A stretch of 8,104 nucleotides of DNA from Pirellulaceae bacterium (GTDB lineage Bacteria > Planctomycetota > Planctomycetia > Pirellulales > Pirellulaceae), in contig JABDKS010000254.1 in the NCBI GenBank assembly GCA_013002105.1, forward strand, positions 1 through 8,104, read 5' to 3'. Each line of letters starts with the position of its first letter. The first letter of the stretch is position 1. Shown here in pieces: positions 7,195 to 8,104 of the stretch. The notes beneath the pieces are model-generated. The model did no database searches. It was not told the origin of the DNA and saw only the letters and a program-made list of their open reading frames with translations. Both the position numbers and the translations under genes were made by a program.

Positions 7195-8103
7195 TCATCC
7201 GCTCAATTGATCTGGCCGCAATCTTAACAAGGCGTCTTGGAAACCCTGGAAGTCAGATTGACTGCTGAAACATTTCGCGGGCAATCCAATTTCGTCGCCC
7301 GATTCCGCGAGAATCCAGCCCGCCGCCTTGTCACCCAAAAGGACGTCATCAATCGCTGCCCAAGACATCCAACTTTCGAAAGTTTTTCCAGCGATATAGA
7401 TACCGGCTTGGCGAATGCGGATCATCATCGGCTGCGTCTGCAGCGATCGGTAACGAATCACCGATTGCATCGCACCACCGATGAACACCGCCATCAAGCC
7501 GACGACGGGTATCACAGCAAAAGCGGTCGACCACGGACGCGATACTAAGAAATTCCAGTCACCAAAAAACTGATAGTTCGTAATGATCCAACCGATTGCC
7601 GCGACCCAAATTGGCAGGAACAGCCAAATCCCCATCGGCAGCACGAATAGACTGGTCAGCGTGAGGTACTTGGCCAGCGACTGCCCGAGCGACAAATCGA
7701 TCGCGCACTCGTACTGCTCGCTCGAGTCGCAAGCATAAGGCCATTCATCCTGATTCCATTGTTGCGAACGTTCAAAGTCCATTCGTCGCCCCTGCTGCCG
7801 GCCTTCAAGCTGCTGGTTTTCAAACAGCTCACCCAACGCTTGGTCATCCGGCGGATGGTTGGCCGTGGTGCCCGAATGCTCGTGAACGAATTCACAGACC
7901 TGCCGGACATCCGAGGGCGACGAAAAAAAACGCCATGGCAGAATAATCCGACGGGTGTGATCGGTCACAATCGGCAGGAACAGGTGCGTCGGGAAGACAA
8001 TGCCGCTGGCAAAGTGTTCCCACTTCAACTTCACCGTCGACAACGAATCCTGATCCAAAAAATACTCATCGTTGAGCCAACCGGTCGATGGCGTCGTGTT
8101 TTG
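7195..8103 (-). CDS. YcxB-like membrane protein with duplicated C-terminal module (5' end outside window)
   Basis: The frame stays open to the window edge, so at least 302 residues are encoded and the true start lies beyond 8104; the in-frame TTG at 8058 is unlikely to be the start. Counting from the first complete codon, residues 28-73 are a soluble segment (W-E-H-F ... ILPWRFFSSPSDVRQVCEFV). A charged Gln-rich linker follows (77-128), then Y131-Y146, a long hydrophobic stretch (147-175) and a second one (193-215) that together make two or three membrane passes. The soluble tail (225-297) has a G-I-Y-I strand, S-W-x-x-I-D-D-V and LPAKCFSSQSDFQGFQDALL. The order 'two membrane helices then a W-x-x-I ... 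P-[KR]-x-F-S-S/D tail' resembles the YcxB family of unknown function. Segment 28-73 repeats the tail pattern, so the protein may consist of two YcxB-like units. It shares the strand of the downstream genes, but nothing ties it functionally to them. Confidence 0.72.
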   Translation of the reverse strand, partial: QNTTPSTGWLNDEYFLDQDSLSTVKLKWEHFASGIVFPTHLFLPIVTDHTRRIILPWRFFSSPSDVRQVCEFVHEHSGTTANHPPDDQALGELFENQQLEGRQQGRRMDFERSQQWNQDEWPYACDSSEQYECAIDLSLGQSLAKYLTLTSLFVLPMGIWLFLPIWVAAIGWIITNYQFFGDWNFLVSRPWSTAFAVIPVVGLMAVFIGGAMQSVIRYRSLQTQPMMIRIRQAGIYIAGKTFESWMSWAAIDDVLLGDKAAGWILAESGDEIGLPAKCFSSQSDFQGFQDALLRLRPDQLSG

Positions 8104-8104
8104 T

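Noticed and set aside
7172..7210. Near-repeat TCAAATTGA / TCAATTGA around the end of the YcxB-like gene
   Set aside because: One copy encodes the last codons of the gene, the units are very short and AT-rich, and the spacing gives no clear operator arrangement.

Overview
The window reads as a piece of a planctomycete chromosome, most like a marine Rhodopirellula/Pirellulaceae-type organism. The evidence is a planctomycete-style N-terminal LEPRxLL-like export motif (LERRLLLAAD), a formylglycine-type sulfatase, a secreted PQQ-like propeller protein of the kind abundant in these genomes, and a large mosaic extracellular protein. Base composition looks only slightly GC-rich and even across the window, so I see no sign of a recent foreign insertion. 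I saw no RNA genes, insertion sequences, CRISPR arrays or phage genes.

All four genes lie on the minus strand, so transcription runs from high to low coordinates. In transcription order they are: (1) 8103-7195, the 3' part of a gene for a membrane protein whose C-terminal half looks like the YcxB family and which seems to carry a second, degenerate copy of the same cytosolic module; its 5' end is outside the window. (2) 7040-2934, a 1368-residue secreted mosaic protein: LEPRxLL-like motif, DUF4347 domain with a conserved His and Cys, three tandem CBM60-like modules, a Calx-beta domain, an L-type (legume-like) lectin domain and a C-terminal glucose/sorbosone dehydrogenase-type propeller. (3) 2800-716, a secreted PQQ-like (BamB-type) beta-propeller protein preceded by two tandem small beta domains. 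(4) 708-1, the N-terminal 236 residues of an iduronate-2-sulfatase-like sulfatase, running off the window.

Genes 3 and 4 are almost certainly co-transcribed: 7 bases separate them and the stop codon of one overlaps the ribosome-binding site of the next. The other gaps (154 and 133 bases) are short and show no convincing terminator, so one long transcript or separate promoters are both possible.

Together genes 2-4 suggest extracellular or periplasmic handling of complex, probably sulfated polysaccharides: glycan-binding modules tethered to a sugar-oxidising propeller, and a sulfatase made with a propeller protein. This functional link is inference from domain content and adjacency. The most unusual items are the domain order of the 1368-residue protein, its possible caspase-like His/Cys pair, the internal duplication in the YcxB-like protein, and in-frame slippery heptamers in two genes. 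I did not find a clear new defence or mobile system.
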